The position numbers and the translations under genes are program-made. Positions 24,105-33,389 of a DNA stretch of 64,000 nucleotides are shown here, piece after piece. Below the pieces are notes generated by a model. That model was not told the DNA's origin and ran no database searches. It worked only from the letters and a program-made list of their open reading frames with translations. Source of the stretch: Candidatus Gracilibacteria bacterium CG17_big_fil_post_rev_8_21_14_2_50_48_13 (GTDB lineage: Bacteria > Patescibacteriota > Gracilibacteria > 1-14-2-50-48-13); the NCBI GenBank assembly GCA_002783265.1, contig PFFG01000007.1, positions 92,052-156,051 of the forward strand. Direction: 5' to 3'. Every line of letters begins with the position of its first letter. Position 1 is the stretch's first letter.

Positions 24105-25820
24105 TTATTTTGGTGTCGAGGTTAAGACAGGTCGCGTCGTGGGCGTTGTGGTTGTGGTCGTCGTACGTACGGGTGCTGGCACCAGCGTCGTAGTTGATGT
24201 GTTCGTATTCGTAGGTTTCACCGTCGTTGTTGTCGTTGTCGTCGTCGTTGTTGTCGTTGGTTTGACAGCCGTGTTGGTATTGGTTTGCTTCACCGTATTC
24301 GTGTTGGTATTCACCTTCACGGCCGTATTCGTATTCGTGTTCGTTCGTCGAGCTGTATTCGTATTCAGATTCGCGTTCCTCTGTTCTACATTCACATTCG
24401 CGTTTTCCACCAAAGGCTCTGCATTCATATTGTCGTTGATGTTCGCGTTGACGTTGTCGTTGGCATTTTCAAGCGCGTCCTGCATATAGAGCTGCCGTCT
24501 CAAAGATTGTACCCCTGACGTCGTGCTTGGCATCATACTTTCCATACGCTCCGCAACACGATCAAAGAGCTCGCGCTCTGCAGGCGTCGCTGTCTCGAGC
24601 AGTGGATTCTGATATTTTTCATCCCCACGCACCATTGTGAGAATTTCTTCAACCTGGCGTTCCTTTCCTGCCTCTGCCTGATCAAGAGCCACAAACATTT
24701 CACGGCGAAGTGCATGTTTCAGAGCGTCATTGTCTCCCTTTGGCAACAGAGCAAGGCGTGCCCGAGCAAGTGCCTGCCTTGTGAGGAACGTTGTATCATC
24801 TACTCCTGCACTAAAGAGCACCGCCGCATGCATCGTTACACGAGAACGAAGGGCTTCCCGGAGCGTGTTATCATCTCCCGCTGCATTCAACAATGCAGGC
24901 ACAAGCTGTTCGTAAAACTCCGTCAAATCTGCGAGGCGCACTGTATCCTCCGACTCTTCCGCAGAAATCATCTCCTTCACCAGTAAGTCGAGCATCGATC
25001 CAAGCTCCTGCTCACGCTCCGCAGAAGTTCCCTGTTTTTCCAGTACGGTCTTCAAGAATTCTTCCTTATCAGGAAGCTTTCCACTGTTGGCCATCTTTTC
25101 CATAAAGAGCGTTCGGCGCTTCGTGTTCACATCTGCAAGATATGCAGTATCCTTTTGCTCACTTTCTGTGATAAATTCGTTCATAAGTGAACCGGTGGCT
25201 GCTTTTTCCATAGTTGTTCCACGGATCACGGCTCCTTCACCCGCCAACAGTACCTCTCGCTTTTCCGCCCCCGTGACCATAAGATCAATTCCATGTTCCA
25301 TAGGGAGCATAACAACACCCGTCGCGGATACTGCCGTATACAGCGCCGTTCCTCGAATACCCGCCACGGTATTCTGCGTGCGTACCTGCATGGAAGAATC
25401 ATCATGCACCACGTTCAGCACCTTTGTCCACGCCTGCCCCGTGCGCACTTCCAGTTCATTTGTCACAGCTCCCGTTGTTTCATTCGTTGCTGCCTTGGCA
25501 ATCACTACCTCTGTTCCACCAGCAAGGCGAGTAATAGAGCCATCCGTCCATAGCAAATTTGCCTTTGCAGACGTTTCTACCCGCACTGTATCGCCTTCCT
25601 TCAAGTCCAGGGATGCAGTGACTGCAATGCTATCCGCATCTTTCCGCAGCACCGTCGCCTGCCCCGCCGTGACTTCCAGCTGCATGGGTATATCCAAAAC
25701 ATTTGTCGCTACGAGTTCTGCCTGTGCAGGAGTACCCGCTGGCACCAGCATCTTCCAAGCAAGTACACCCACTACCGCCACAAACAACAAGCCAAAGAGG
25801 CTAACAAGAACTTTTTTCAT
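24105..25820 (-). CDS. Anchored FecR-domain protein with Thr/Asn-rich tail
   Basis: Read from the ATG at 25820 (571 residues); a GTG at 25832 would add four residues. An N-terminal hydrophobic segment ([19 protein letters not shown]) is an uncleaved anchor or signal. A FecR domain follows (about residues 60-190: [49 protein letters not shown]). A helical middle region leads to a low-complexity tail from about residue 455: Asn/Val/Glu repeats, then long runs of Thr and Asn-Thr. The domain is probably extracytoplasmic. The tail resembles cell-wall-spanning or glycosylated linkers. FecR here is probably a structural beta domain rather than a sigma regulator, because no sigma factor is adjacent. 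It is followed directly by yidD. Confidence 0.85.
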   Translation of the reverse strand: MKKVLVSLFGLLFVAVVGVLAWKMLVPAGTPAQAELVATNVLDIPMQLEVTAGQATVLRKDADSIAVTASLDLKEGDTVRVETSAKANLLWTDGSITRLAGGTEVVIAKAATNETTGAVTNELEVRTGQAWTKVLNVVHDDSSMQVRTQNTVAGIRGTALYTAVSATGVVMLPMEHGIDLMVTGAEKREVLLAGEGAVIRGTTMEKAATGSLMNEFITESEQKDTAYLADVNTKRRTLFMEKMANSGKLPDKEEFLKTVLEKQGTSAEREQELGSMLDLLVKEMISAEESEDTVRLADLTEFYEQLVPALLNAAGDDNTLREALRSRVTMHAAVLFSAGVDDTTFLTRQALARARLALLPKGDNDALKHALRREMFVALDQAEAGKERQVEEILTMVRGDEKYQNPLLETATPAERELFDRVAERMESMMPSTTSGVQSLRRQLYMQDALENANDNVNANINDNMNAEPLVENANVNVEQRNANLNTNTARRTNTNTNTAVKVNTNTNTVKQTNTNTAVKPTTTTTTTTTTTTVKPTNTNTSTTTLVPAPVRTTTTTTTPTTRPVLTSTPK

Positions 25821-25886
25821 AGAAGGAGACACAAATAGAATGACACGCGGAAGCTCCGCTAGCCCTATAGTAGCAGGATGCCTCGC

Positions 25887-26348
25887 CTACGCAAGGCGCA
25901 GTGCATACAAAAACGCGCCCCCGCTGACTGCCACATTCAGTGAGTCTTTATGCCCCAACATGGGCAAGTGCACAACCGCATCAGCTAGTGCTAGTGCCTC
26001 CGCATGCACCCCCTCCTTTTCATTACCAAAAATACAGGCAACACGGCTTTCCTTGGTGAGGGTCGGGAGAAAGGTGCGAAGATCCATACTCGCATCATTT
26101 TTTTCCACTGCTACGAGCAAATAGCCTTCCGCCCGCAGGTGGTGCATGGCCTCCACAATAGTCTCAAAATGCCGCCACGGCACGTGTTCTTCCGCAGAAA
26201 GAGCGGTTTTACTGATTTCCTTGCGGGGAGGCGTGGCCGTATAGCCCGTTAAAATAAGCTCCCGCACCCCCGCGCCATCACAGGTGCGAAAGAAAGAACC
26301 CACATTATACATACTCCGCAACTGATCCAACACCACAACAATTTCCAT
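25887..26348 (-). CDS. SpoU/TrmH-type RNA ribose methyltransferase
   Basis: A 153-residue SPOUT-fold 2'-O-methyltransferase lacking extra RNA-binding domains. The three motifs are visible: motif 1 LRSMYNVGSFFRTCDGAGV (10-28, with the catalytic Arg), motif 2 VACIFGNEKEGV (about 103-114) and motif 3 LGHKDSLNVAVSGGAFLYAL (about 131-150). These form the trefoil knot that binds S-adenosylmethionine. The target could be tRNA or rRNA; the short length resembles TrmL-type or TrmH-core enzymes. Its ATG overlaps the recG stop by one base, so both are translated from one message. Confidence 0.93.
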   Translation of the reverse strand: MEIVVVLDQLRSMYNVGSFFRTCDGAGVRELILTGYTATPPRKEISKTALSAEEHVPWRHFETIVEAMHHLRAEGYLLVAVEKNDASMDLRTFLPTLTKESRVACIFGNEKEGVHAEALALADAVVHLPMLGHKDSLNVAVSGGAFLYALRLA

Positions 26349-28399
26349 TATTCAGGAATATAAGACGTATCTCCATCAATTAAACGCTTCAGTACAGGCA
26401 TTGTGTTCAAATCGAGATCTTTTTCAAGGATTTCTTCAGCCAGTTCTCTTGCCTCCACAATCAGGGGCAAATCCGTGAGGCTTGCAACGCGCAAATCAGG
26501 CACACCGCTCTGGCGGATACCATAGACTTCCCCTGGCCCTCTCAGTTCTAAATCGATTTCTGAGAGACGGAACCCATCCGCATATTTTTCCATGGCTTTG
26601 AGGCGCTGACTCTGCCCTTTCTGCGATGAATCTGTGGCGAGAAAACAATAGGATTGCGCCTCACCACGCCCGACACGCCCACGAAACTGATGCAACTGCG
26701 AGAGACCAAAACGCTCGGCACCTTCGATAACAATCGTCGATGCGTTGGGGATATCCACGCCCACTTCAATAACACTGGTGGAAACAAGAATATCAAACTT
26801 TCTGTCTTTAAAGCTGGTCATAATCTGCTCCTTTTCCTCTGCTTTCATTTTGCCGTGTAGAAGCCCAATTTTCAGTTCCGGAAAAATATGTTCCTGCAAA
26901 AAGGCATATTCCTTCGTAACAGCACGCACATCTTCCAGTTTCTCCGATTCATCAATGAGGGGACAAATGACAAACGCCTGACGTCCTTTGCGCACCTGAT
27001 CCTCCAGAAAGTAATACATTTTCTGACGATCTTGCGGGTTCACAAGCCGCGTGATGATTGTTTTGCGACCCTTAGGCATCTCGCTGATCAACGAAATATC
27101 TTGATCCCCATACATGGTGAGCGCAAGGGTGCGGGGAATAGGTGTTGCCGTCATGTGCAACACATGAGGAAATCCGTGCTGCGCAAGAGTTCGCCGCTGT
27201 TCGACACCAAAACGATGTTGTTCATCAATAACCACAAGACCCAGCCGGTGAAACTGCACGTACTCCTGAATTAGCGCGTGTGTTCCGATCACCACATCCA
27301 CGGTTCCTTGAGCTAAGCCAAGAGCCGTTGTTTCCTTTTCTTTTTTTGTAAGCGATCCCGCCAGATATTGCACATTCAGCCCCCAGGGCGCGAGCAGAGC
27401 AGTAATACTTTTATAATGCTGACTTGCCAGCACTTCCGTGGGTGCCATAATGGCCGCCTGCACGCCCCCCTTACGAATGGCATGGTAGGCACAAAGCACT
27501 GCCACCAGTGTTTTCCCTGACCCAACGTCGCCTTCCACCAGACGTTGCATTGGCACATCCCGCTCCATGTCGCGCAAAATTTGATAGGTCACCAGACGTT
27601 GGTGATCCGTCAGCTGAAAAGGGAGCTGTTCCACAAATTCCTTCATAATCTCGGCATCCAGAGGAATGGCCGGCGCACATTTCGCAGCGTCCCGTTGAAA
27701 GGAGAGTTTTCTGCGCACCCCTGCCAACTGCAACAAAAACAGCTCTTCGAATCCGAGGCGATACCGCGCTCTTTCCAGCTGCTCTCGTGAGGTAGGCATA
27801 TGCAGTTCCCGAATTGCCTCCCCACGCCCCATAAGACCTCGCGACTTTCGCACCTCCTCGGGCAGGGTTTCCTCAAACAAGAGCGCATGATGCGCCACAT
27901 CATGCATTTTTTTTCGAAGCCATTCCGTGCTGATCCGATCGATTTCCGGATAGATTGGTGTTATTCCTCCAAAATGCACGAGCGACTGCCCCGGCACAAA
28001 ATATTCAAAGGTGGGCGATTGAAAGGAGAGCATCCGCTGCTCGTATTTCAGTTTCCCTGACAAAATGATGGATTTCCCCAGAGTCAGCATATTCATGAGA
28101 TGGGGCTGATTGAACCACACCACTTCCGCCTCGTTGCCTTCTTCATCACGAAAGAGCGCTTTGAGGAGTTTATACCCTCGTTTCGTTCTGATGTTATCTT
28201 TATCCACCAGGATGCCCTGCACCGTAACTGTGTCTTTCAAATTCGCCCGAGCCAAACTCTTTTGAATCGACCGATCCTCATACGTGCGAGGAAAATAGAG
28301 GAGCAAATCTTCCAACGTCGAAAGCCCCGCCTTTTCTAAGGTTTTTAAAAAGTAGGGTGTGGTGGCCAGAACATCGCGGAGGGGAGTGCCAAGTTTCAT
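26348..28399 (-). CDS. recG: ATP-dependent DNA helicase RecG
   Basis: A 683-residue helicase, the usual length. An N-terminal wedge/OB domain (about 50-160) is followed by Walker A EGDVGSGKT (about 288-296), APTEVLASQHY, DEQHRFGVEQRR (motif II DEQH), TATPIPRTLALTMYGD and the C-terminal helicase motifs (STSVIEVGVDIPNA, QFRGRVGRG). RecG remodels stalled replication forks and Holliday junctions in the cytoplasm. It overlaps the SpoU methyltransferase gene by one base. Confidence 0.98.
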   Translation of the reverse strand: MKLGTPLRDVLATTPYFLKTLEKAGLSTLEDLLLYFPRTYEDRSIQKSLARANLKDTVTVQGILVDKDNIRTKRGYKLLKALFRDEEGNEAEVVWFNQPHLMNMLTLGKSIILSGKLKYEQRMLSFQSPTFEYFVPGQSLVHFGGITPIYPEIDRISTEWLRKKMHDVAHHALLFEETLPEEVRKSRGLMGRGEAIRELHMPTSREQLERARYRLGFEELFLLQLAGVRRKLSFQRDAAKCAPAIPLDAEIMKEFVEQLPFQLTDHQRLVTYQILRDMERDVPMQRLVEGDVGSGKTLVAVLCAYHAIRKGGVQAAIMAPTEVLASQHYKSITALLAPWGLNVQYLAGSLTKKEKETTALGLAQGTVDVVIGTHALIQEYVQFHRLGLVVIDEQHRFGVEQRRTLAQHGFPHVLHMTATPIPRTLALTMYGDQDISLISEMPKGRKTIITRLVNPQDRQKMYYFLEDQVRKGRQAFVICPLIDESEKLEDVRAVTKEYAFLQEHIFPELKIGLLHGKMKAEEKEQIMTSFKDRKFDILVSTSVIEVGVDIPNASTIVIEGAERFGLSQLHQFRGRVGRGEAQSYCFLATDSSQKGQSQRLKAMEKYADGFRLSEIDLELRGPGEVYGIRQSGVPDLRVASLTDLPLIVEARELAEEILEKDLDLNTMPVLKRLIDGDTSYIPE

Positions 28400-28452
28400 A
28401 CGCGAGGGAAAATATCTACTTGTAGCCTACCGCGTTTACGTTCTCCTGCAAC

Positions 28453-28484
28453 AAAAAAAGGCCCGCAGATTGCGAGCCTTTTTC
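28453..28484 (-). terminator. Terminator of the SLH/beta-propeller gene
   Basis: On the minus strand AAGGCTCGCA / TGCGGGCCTT with loop ATC, followed by seven T. Confidence 0.9.
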
Positions 28485-28494
28485 TCAGTCATGT

Positions 28495-31125
28495 TTATTT
28501 TGCCAAGTTCACTACTCCTGTTTCCTGAACCGTATCAAGCGTTGCTTGCTTGATCATCGCCTGAGAAATTGTGTAGAGTTTATCGCCAATGTAAATGACG
28601 CGCATAATTGTTTTCAGATATTCATCATCAGGAATATTTGATGCGGACCAATCAAGGAATCCCTTCGCAAAGTGCGAAATGCGCCCTCTCTCCGTAAATC
28701 CGTTCACCAGATCCACCGTAAAGATCACCGCACCTTCAAAGGTCGTCTTCGTCGCATCGTAGCGGTTTGTTTCAGTACACACCTCTGCACCCGTTGCATC
28801 TAGAGTACATTCTTTATAGATACGCACACCATCCGGTTCAGAGATACTGATTGGGAAGGCTAGCAGATTTTTCTCCTTATCAAACAAGAGGGCCTTGTGG
28901 TTGTAGAAAATATCACTGTACGTTCCAGATACTCCTAGTGTCGTCTTAAACTGCTCAACTGGGTTAGCAGGATCCGTCACATCAAACATACTCATTTTGA
29001 GACCCTGCACATTCTGCCACGTGGTTCGCCCGTCTGTTGAAGAGGTATCCTCTGGCACATCACGACCTATTCCAATGACATGGTTTGCATCATATGGATG
29101 CAGATAGTTTGACCAGCCCGGAATCTTCAATGCGCCAAGAATTTTTGGTGCGTTAGGCACCTTGAGATCCAAGACAAAGAAAGGATCCACCTGTTTAAAG
29201 GTCACCAAATATGCCCGATCTCCCATAAAGCGAGCAGAGTAAATGGTCTCACCTGGTGCAATATCCAGGACGCTCCCCACAATCTTCATGGCCTCATCGA
29301 GAACATAGACAGCGTTTTCACTGTTGTTCGATCCATCTGTCCAATTGTTGTTTGTCGTCGCAATACGGAAGTGGTTCTGATATTCATCCATGGAAAACTG
29401 ATTGAGGACACGTCCTCGCACGCGAGCTGTACCTTTTTGTTCTACACCTGTGTCAGAAAGGGCAAACTTATAAATTTGCGTAAAATCCCAATTCCAGTAC
29501 CCACTGGTACCATCGTATGCTCCCGTCGTTACATACAAAGATTCCGGAGACATATGAATTTGCTCCGCATCCCCAAGGAATACCTGCGCAGAAACATTTT
29601 TTGTCGTGTCATCCGTCGGAACAACTGCAACGGTCATGTAATTCGGACGCTGGAACCCTGGAAAATATTGTACTTGATCACACCCAACAACATTTTTCTC
29701 TATATCACCACGGGCGCTATCCGCAAATTTCGGCAAAATTGCATCGACTGGCAAAAACTGTTCTCGCATAAGCCAATAGCGTGGTTCGTCGTTGAGCACG
29801 AGATAGAGTTTGTTTCCAATTCTTCTAGACTGGGAAAGGTATCCATCGAAGCGCACCGTACGCTCGATTTTTGGTGCAGCATGATCCGTGACATCGAGAA
29901 TAATATTCTTGGTGTAGTCTCGATAGTAATAATACGGTGGCATAATACCTCGCATGGTCGACATGGTGGTTTCCTCAGCGGGAATATCTCCATAGGTCGA
30001 CCCCAGCACAATCAAACGATTACCATCCAGATACATATCTGTCGGAGAGAAGTTTTCATCCACCGCCTTGATGCGGGCAATCTCCTTCATTGATCCACTA
30101 GCATCCTTCGTATCAACGATACGTACTTCATTTCCACGGATAGTGTAAATATATCGTGCGTCATTTTTCACAATGTCCGCTTCATCGACACCCTCCACTT
30201 GCACATTTGTGGTCGAAAAATCCGTATCTGTACCTCCTCCCGCACCCGTTTTTTCCGGTGACGCGGCTGCATCAGAAGTAACGCTGCCGTTGAAATTCAT
30301 GTTCGGTGCACCCGCAGAAACTTCCTCGTTCATCGTCTGATAGCGCAGATAATTCGTTCCCTCTTCGCGCATTTGTCTATCCATGACACTGGAGAGTTCA
30401 GAACAGGAGGCGATTTTCCCCACGTTCCCACTTGTTAAGTGGGCGACAGGCATTTTCAAGAGACTGGTTAAAGTCGTCGATGCTTTATCCGTGCGGTTTT
30501 CCTTTGTACGGAAAATCGTTTCCGCCATTTCACCACGGGTCACCATGTGAGAAAGCTCACTGAGCGATTCTGGCAGTGCATTTTTTGCTTCCAGGGCAAG
30601 AACAAACTTTTCATACCAGTTTGTACCTTCAGACCCAAGAGGTAGCTGCATTGTGAGTGCAACTATTTTTGCCATTTCCGGTACGTTTATTGTATTTGCA
30701 GGACGCATAAGGCCATCTGGATATCCCTGCATAATGCCCTTTTGCACGGCATAACACATATACGGTGCATACCAGGCAGTAAGATCAAGATCGCTCAGTT
30801 TTTTTACAGCTGCAGGAGCATTTGCCAAACAACTGCTTCCAGCATTTTCCGTGTACCCGTCCGTAGAAAGGAGCAAAATCTTCAAAAACTCTGCTCGATT
30901 TATGGCTTTATCGACGCCAAAGCTGCCGTCAGAATAGCCTTCCACAACTTTTTTATCGCGCAGATAACTCACTGCTTCTGCGTTAATGTTTGATCGGTTA
31001 ACATCGGAAAAAATTGCCGTACTCGGTGCCGAGTACATGGCTGGCATGGTACTGCCAGCGGAAGCCGGGACCACCGACGTTAGGAGGAGTGCACTACTCA
31101 GTAGCAGTGCAAAGGATTTTTTCAT
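28495..31125 (-). CDS. Secreted SLH-domain beta-propeller surface protein
   Basis: An 876-residue secreted protein. A signal peptide (KKSFALLLSSALLLTSVVPASAG) ends near residue 24. Three SLH-type repeats follow: FSDVNRSNINAEAVSYL...GYSDGSFGVDKAINRAEF (about 39-90), a second with WYAPYMCYAVQKGIMQGYPDG (about 115-165) and a weaker third (about 170-215). These usually bind pyruvylated cell-wall polymers. From about residue 310 the chain matches the distant WD40-like beta-propeller family (VDEADIVKNDARYIYTIRG, DMYLDGNRLIVLGSTYG). It is flanked by its own terminator and a promoter-like TTGGTG-17 nt-CATAGT (minus strand, about 31170-31195). Likely a cell-envelope protein; ligand unknown. Confidence 0.92.
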   Translation of the reverse strand: MKKSFALLLSSALLLTSVVPASAGSTMPAMYSAPSTAIFSDVNRSNINAEAVSYLRDKKVVEGYSDGSFGVDKAINRAEFLKILLLSTDGYTENAGSSCLANAPAAVKKLSDLDLTAWYAPYMCYAVQKGIMQGYPDGLMRPANTINVPEMAKIVALTMQLPLGSEGTNWYEKFVLALEAKNALPESLSELSHMVTRGEMAETIFRTKENRTDKASTTLTSLLKMPVAHLTSGNVGKIASCSELSSVMDRQMREEGTNYLRYQTMNEEVSAGAPNMNFNGSVTSDAAASPEKTGAGGGTDTDFSTTNVQVEGVDEADIVKNDARYIYTIRGNEVRIVDTKDASGSMKEIARIKAVDENFSPTDMYLDGNRLIVLGSTYGDIPAEETTMSTMRGIMPPYYYYRDYTKNIILDVTDHAAPKIERTVRFDGYLSQSRRIGNKLYLVLNDEPRYWLMREQFLPVDAILPKFADSARGDIEKNVVGCDQVQYFPGFQRPNYMTVAVVPTDDTTKNVSAQVFLGDAEQIHMSPESLYVTTGAYDGTSGYWNWDFTQIYKFALSDTGVEQKGTARVRGRVLNQFSMDEYQNHFRIATTNNNWTDGSNNSENAVYVLDEAMKIVGSVLDIAPGETIYSARFMGDRAYLVTFKQVDPFFVLDLKVPNAPKILGALKIPGWSNYLHPYDANHVIGIGRDVPEDTSSTDGRTTWQNVQGLKMSMFDVTDPANPVEQFKTTLGVSGTYSDIFYNHKALLFDKEKNLLAFPISISEPDGVRIYKECTLDATGAEVCTETNRYDATKTTFEGAVIFTVDLVNGFTERGRISHFAKGFLDWSASNIPDDEYLKTIMRVIYIGDKLYTISQAMIKQATLDTVQETGVVNLAK

Positions 31126-31229
31126 ACAGTGCGAAAAGAAGAGATAGAAGTCACTTGTTACAACGTACTATGCCGGGCAATGTTACATTCACCAAATGCT
31201 TTGCCTCGACAGGTTAGGTGGGCATTTTC

Positions 31230-31258
31230 TTGTTCTAGTCAGCCCCGCGTGGTATACT
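31230..31258 (+). promoter_or_regulatory. Promoter of the four-gene operon starting at 31276
   Basis: TTGTTC (31230-31235), exact 17-nt spacer, TATACT (31253-31258). The start codon lies only about 12 nt after the expected transcription start, so the message is nearly leaderless. Confidence 0.7.
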
Positions 31259-31275
31259 GTGTTGATTATTTCTGA

Positions 31276-31617
31276 ATGTCAGACACTATGGGGGATAATA
31301 TTGAAAAGTATATTGCAGACACCGGCCCTATGGGTGGAGTGGAAGGTGCAGGCAGTCACGCAGAAGTACCGAAGAAAGGACTGGATCTTTCCGTTGATCA
31401 AAAACAGGAACTCAATGAGCTAATTGCACCAATTGACCAGGGGACAAAAGAAAGTATTCGTGCTCTAGGACAAGATTACGCCTCTCTCAAAGAATTTGCC
31501 AATAGCTTAGACCCTAACAGTGAAAAGGCCGCAGAACGGGCACCAAGTTTTTGGAGCCTCCACGGGCCTGAGGTCACGGGTGAAAATGTTCAAAATCCAT
31601 TGAATAGAAATGCGTAA
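31276..31617 (+). CDS. Small unknown protein, first gene of the lgt-like operon
   Basis: A 113-residue soluble protein, glycine-rich at the N-terminus and polar throughout (LDLSVDQKQELNELIAPIDQ; a short helix LGQDYASLKEFANSL). No known motif. It starts 18 nt after a strong -10 with no room for a ribosome-binding site. The next gene begins 2 nt after its stop. The four genes to 33389 form one operon ending in an Lgt-like membrane protein, which hints at an envelope-related task, but nothing in this protein shows it. Confidence 0.65.
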   Translation: MSDTMGDNIEKYIADTGPMGGVEGAGSHAEVPKKGLDLSVDQKQELNELIAPIDQGTKESIRALGQDYASLKEFANSLDPNSEKAAERAPSFWSLHGPEVTGENVQNPLNRNA

Positions 31618-31619
31618 CT

Positions 31620-32096
31620 ATGACTGCTGCAACGACGACCTACGACAAGCTTCTCGATGAAAACGCTGCACGACTGCAGCGGCTTCTTGCTGCATTTAAA
31701 AATGAGTACAATTACAACACGTACCTCAGCAGTATTCGTGCAACGAAATTGCTTCTTACTGAAGCCCTGAAAGATACCGCACACATGTCGCCCGTGGAGC
31801 TCAAAATGCTCATTTCCAAACTCACCGAGTTCGAGCTGAAAAAACGCGGCCTACCCTTCCCTAGGCTGGTTATGGATGCAAAAGGGTATAAATACTATGA
31901 CATGCGATCAACAAATATTGTTGCGCGAAAAATTGGCGGGGATACAGATTTAAAGCTCCTGGAACTGCCCATGAATACCATGACCGTGCTCATCGTGACC
32001 GTGATGAACGACGCCCGCATGCGTCTCATTGCCTTTACCGACGACCTTTCGATTCCCTTTATCGATGTGGGCGACCTCTTTGAACGCGCCCCGTAA
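31620..32096 (+). CDS. Unknown soluble protein, second gene of the lgt-like operon
   Basis: A 158-residue protein with a helical N-terminal half (RLQRLLAAFKNEYNYNTYL, MLISKLTEFELKKRGLPF) and a beta-rich C-terminal half (GYKYYDMRSTNIVARKIGG, NTMTVLIVTVMNDARMRLIAF). It has no membrane segment and no recognised family. Gene spacing of 2 nt upstream and 11 nt downstream supports co-expression with its neighbours. Confidence 0.65.
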   Translation: MTAATTTYDKLLDENAARLQRLLAAFKNEYNYNTYLSSIRATKLLLTEALKDTAHMSPVELKMLISKLTEFELKKRGLPFPRLVMDAKGYKYYDMRSTNIVARKIGGDTDLKLLELPMNTMTVLIVTVMNDARMRLIAFTDDLSIPFIDVGDLFERAP

Positions 32097-32107
32097 ATAT
32101 TCCTCCT

Positions 32108-32458
32108 ATGTTTCATACCTCCGTCACCTATAATAGTCAGTACATCGTCGATCTGCTTCGTCAGACCGATTTACTCGCGCAGGAAGAAAAGGACAAGCTC
32201 ATAAGCTTTATGCCCAATTTTTCGCAGGAAGAAAAAAACTTACTGGGGAATCAGATTGTGGACTATGAACGAAAGAAAGCGGAAATTTTGAAGGATGCTG
32301 AGGAGCAGAAAAAGAAGATTGAAGAAGAGTACTATAGAAAGATTGACGCGCTCCATGCAGAGGAACAACGCAAAGTACGGGAAGAATTGCGACGCAGAGA
32401 GGAGGCGGAAGCACAAAAATCAGAAGATGAAGCCAATTCGCTCCTAGGGCAAATGTAG
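32108..32458 (+). CDS. Small coiled-coil protein, third gene of the lgt-like operon
   Basis: A 116-residue soluble protein. After a short N-terminal helical region (YIVDLLRQTDLLAQEEKDKL), residues about 50-108 form a highly charged Lys/Glu/Arg coiled coil that ends in NSLLGQM. No family recognised. A gap of 94 bp separates it from the Lgt-like gene. It shares a coiled-coil plus short hydrophobic tail plan with the array at 226-4313, though that plan is common and the similarity may be only compositional. Confidence 0.65.
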   Translation: MFHTSVTYNSQYIVDLLRQTDLLAQEEKDKLISFMPNFSQEEKNLLGNQIVDYERKKAEILKDAEEQKKKIEEEYYRKIDALHAEEQRKVREELRRREEAEAQKSEDEANSLLGQM

Positions 32459-32552
32459 TGTTGTACAACATGAACAACTGCTTTGCATCTCTTCCTATGG
32501 TCACCACCAAGGTTTTGTGTATAGTGCATACGATTCATCTTTTTGATGCGCT

Positions 32553-33389
32553 ATGTACCCCATCCTTTTGCAGTTTCAAGGCTTCATTGTCACTACCTTC
32601 GGGTTATTTCTGACACTTTCCTTTCTCGCCTTTGTGGTTGCCCTCATGAAAACCACCTTGCTGCGAAAAGTAAGCATTGGTTTTTTCTCACGACATGTAC
32701 TCGTTCTCTTTCTTGCCACCATTTTGGGGGCAAAGGGCCTGTATTGGGTCCACAAAATTATCATCTGGATTTTGCAACCAGGTGATTACTATAACGACAT
32801 TTCCTCTAATCTCGATTACGGCCGATACCTCACGGTGCTAAAGCAGTTTATTAATGTGGAAGAGTTTTATGTCATAGGCGGTGTTCTTGCCTTTGGCCTG
32901 TTGTTCTTCTTCTATGCGAAACGGGAAAAAGAGCACGTTCTCGAGTGGCTCGATGCACTCCTCCCACCCTTTGCCCTAGCTCTCGCAGTAGGGTTTATTG
33001 GCTCGCTCCTTGGAGGATACTACGTTGGTTCTGAAATCTACGGTTTCCCAGGAATTTCTTATGCCGCGGTAGACTTCCGGTATTCCTATGCAGCGCAAAT
33101 TGCGTCTTCTGTGCTTGTGCATCCCATTGCACTGTATGCGAGTATTACATGTTTTCTCATTGCCTTTATCAGTTATACCATGCTGAAAAAGGTGACGACG
33201 TCAGGTGTCGTAGGCATTGTAACACTCATTCTCATTTGTCTACAGAACATCATCATTGAATTCTTCCGCAATCCCGTAGATAATACAATCTTCCTCGGGC
33301 CTCTCACCATCAATCAGATCGTGAGTATGCTTGGCATTCTTGTTGCGATCTACATCTTTATGAAGAAGCTCCCGCGGGTGCACGGGTAA
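32553..33389 (+). CDS. Divergent Lgt-like polytopic membrane protein
   Basis: A 278-residue protein with about seven membrane helices, in the size range of prolipoprotein diacylglyceryl transferase (Lgt). Two segments match Lgt landmarks in order: GFIGSLLGGYYVGSEIYGFP (about 148-167) where Lgt has GRxGNFxNxE...G.P, and VHPIALYASI (about 188-197) where Lgt has HPxQLYE. However the signature Arg and Asn of the first motif are Phe and Ser, and the Glu after LY is Ala. Either this is a highly diverged Lgt or a homologue with another role. It ends the operon starting at 31276 and overlaps holA convergently by 32 bp. Confidence 0.6.
   Translation: MYPILLQFQGFIVTTFGLFLTLSFLAFVVALMKTTLLRKVSIGFFSRHVLVLFLATILGAKGLYWVHKIIIWILQPGDYYNDISSNLDYGRYLTVLKQFINVEEFYVIGGVLAFGLLFFFYAKREKEHVLEWLDALLPPFALALAVGFIGSLLGGYYVGSEIYGFPGISYAAVDFRYSYAAQIASSVLVHPIALYASITCFLIAFISYTMLKKVTTSGVVGIVTLILICLQNIIIEFFRNPVDNTIFLGPLTINQIVSMLGILVAIYIFMKKLPRVHG

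Noticed and set aside
24139..24489. Valine-rich open frame on the plus strand
   Set aside because: It is the antisense of the Thr/Asn repeat codons in the FecR protein; composition bias keeps it open.
25087..26124. 345-codon open frame on the plus strand
   Set aside because: Antisense to the FecR and SpoU genes; the low-complexity Ser/Ala/Thr content reflects the codon use of the other strand.
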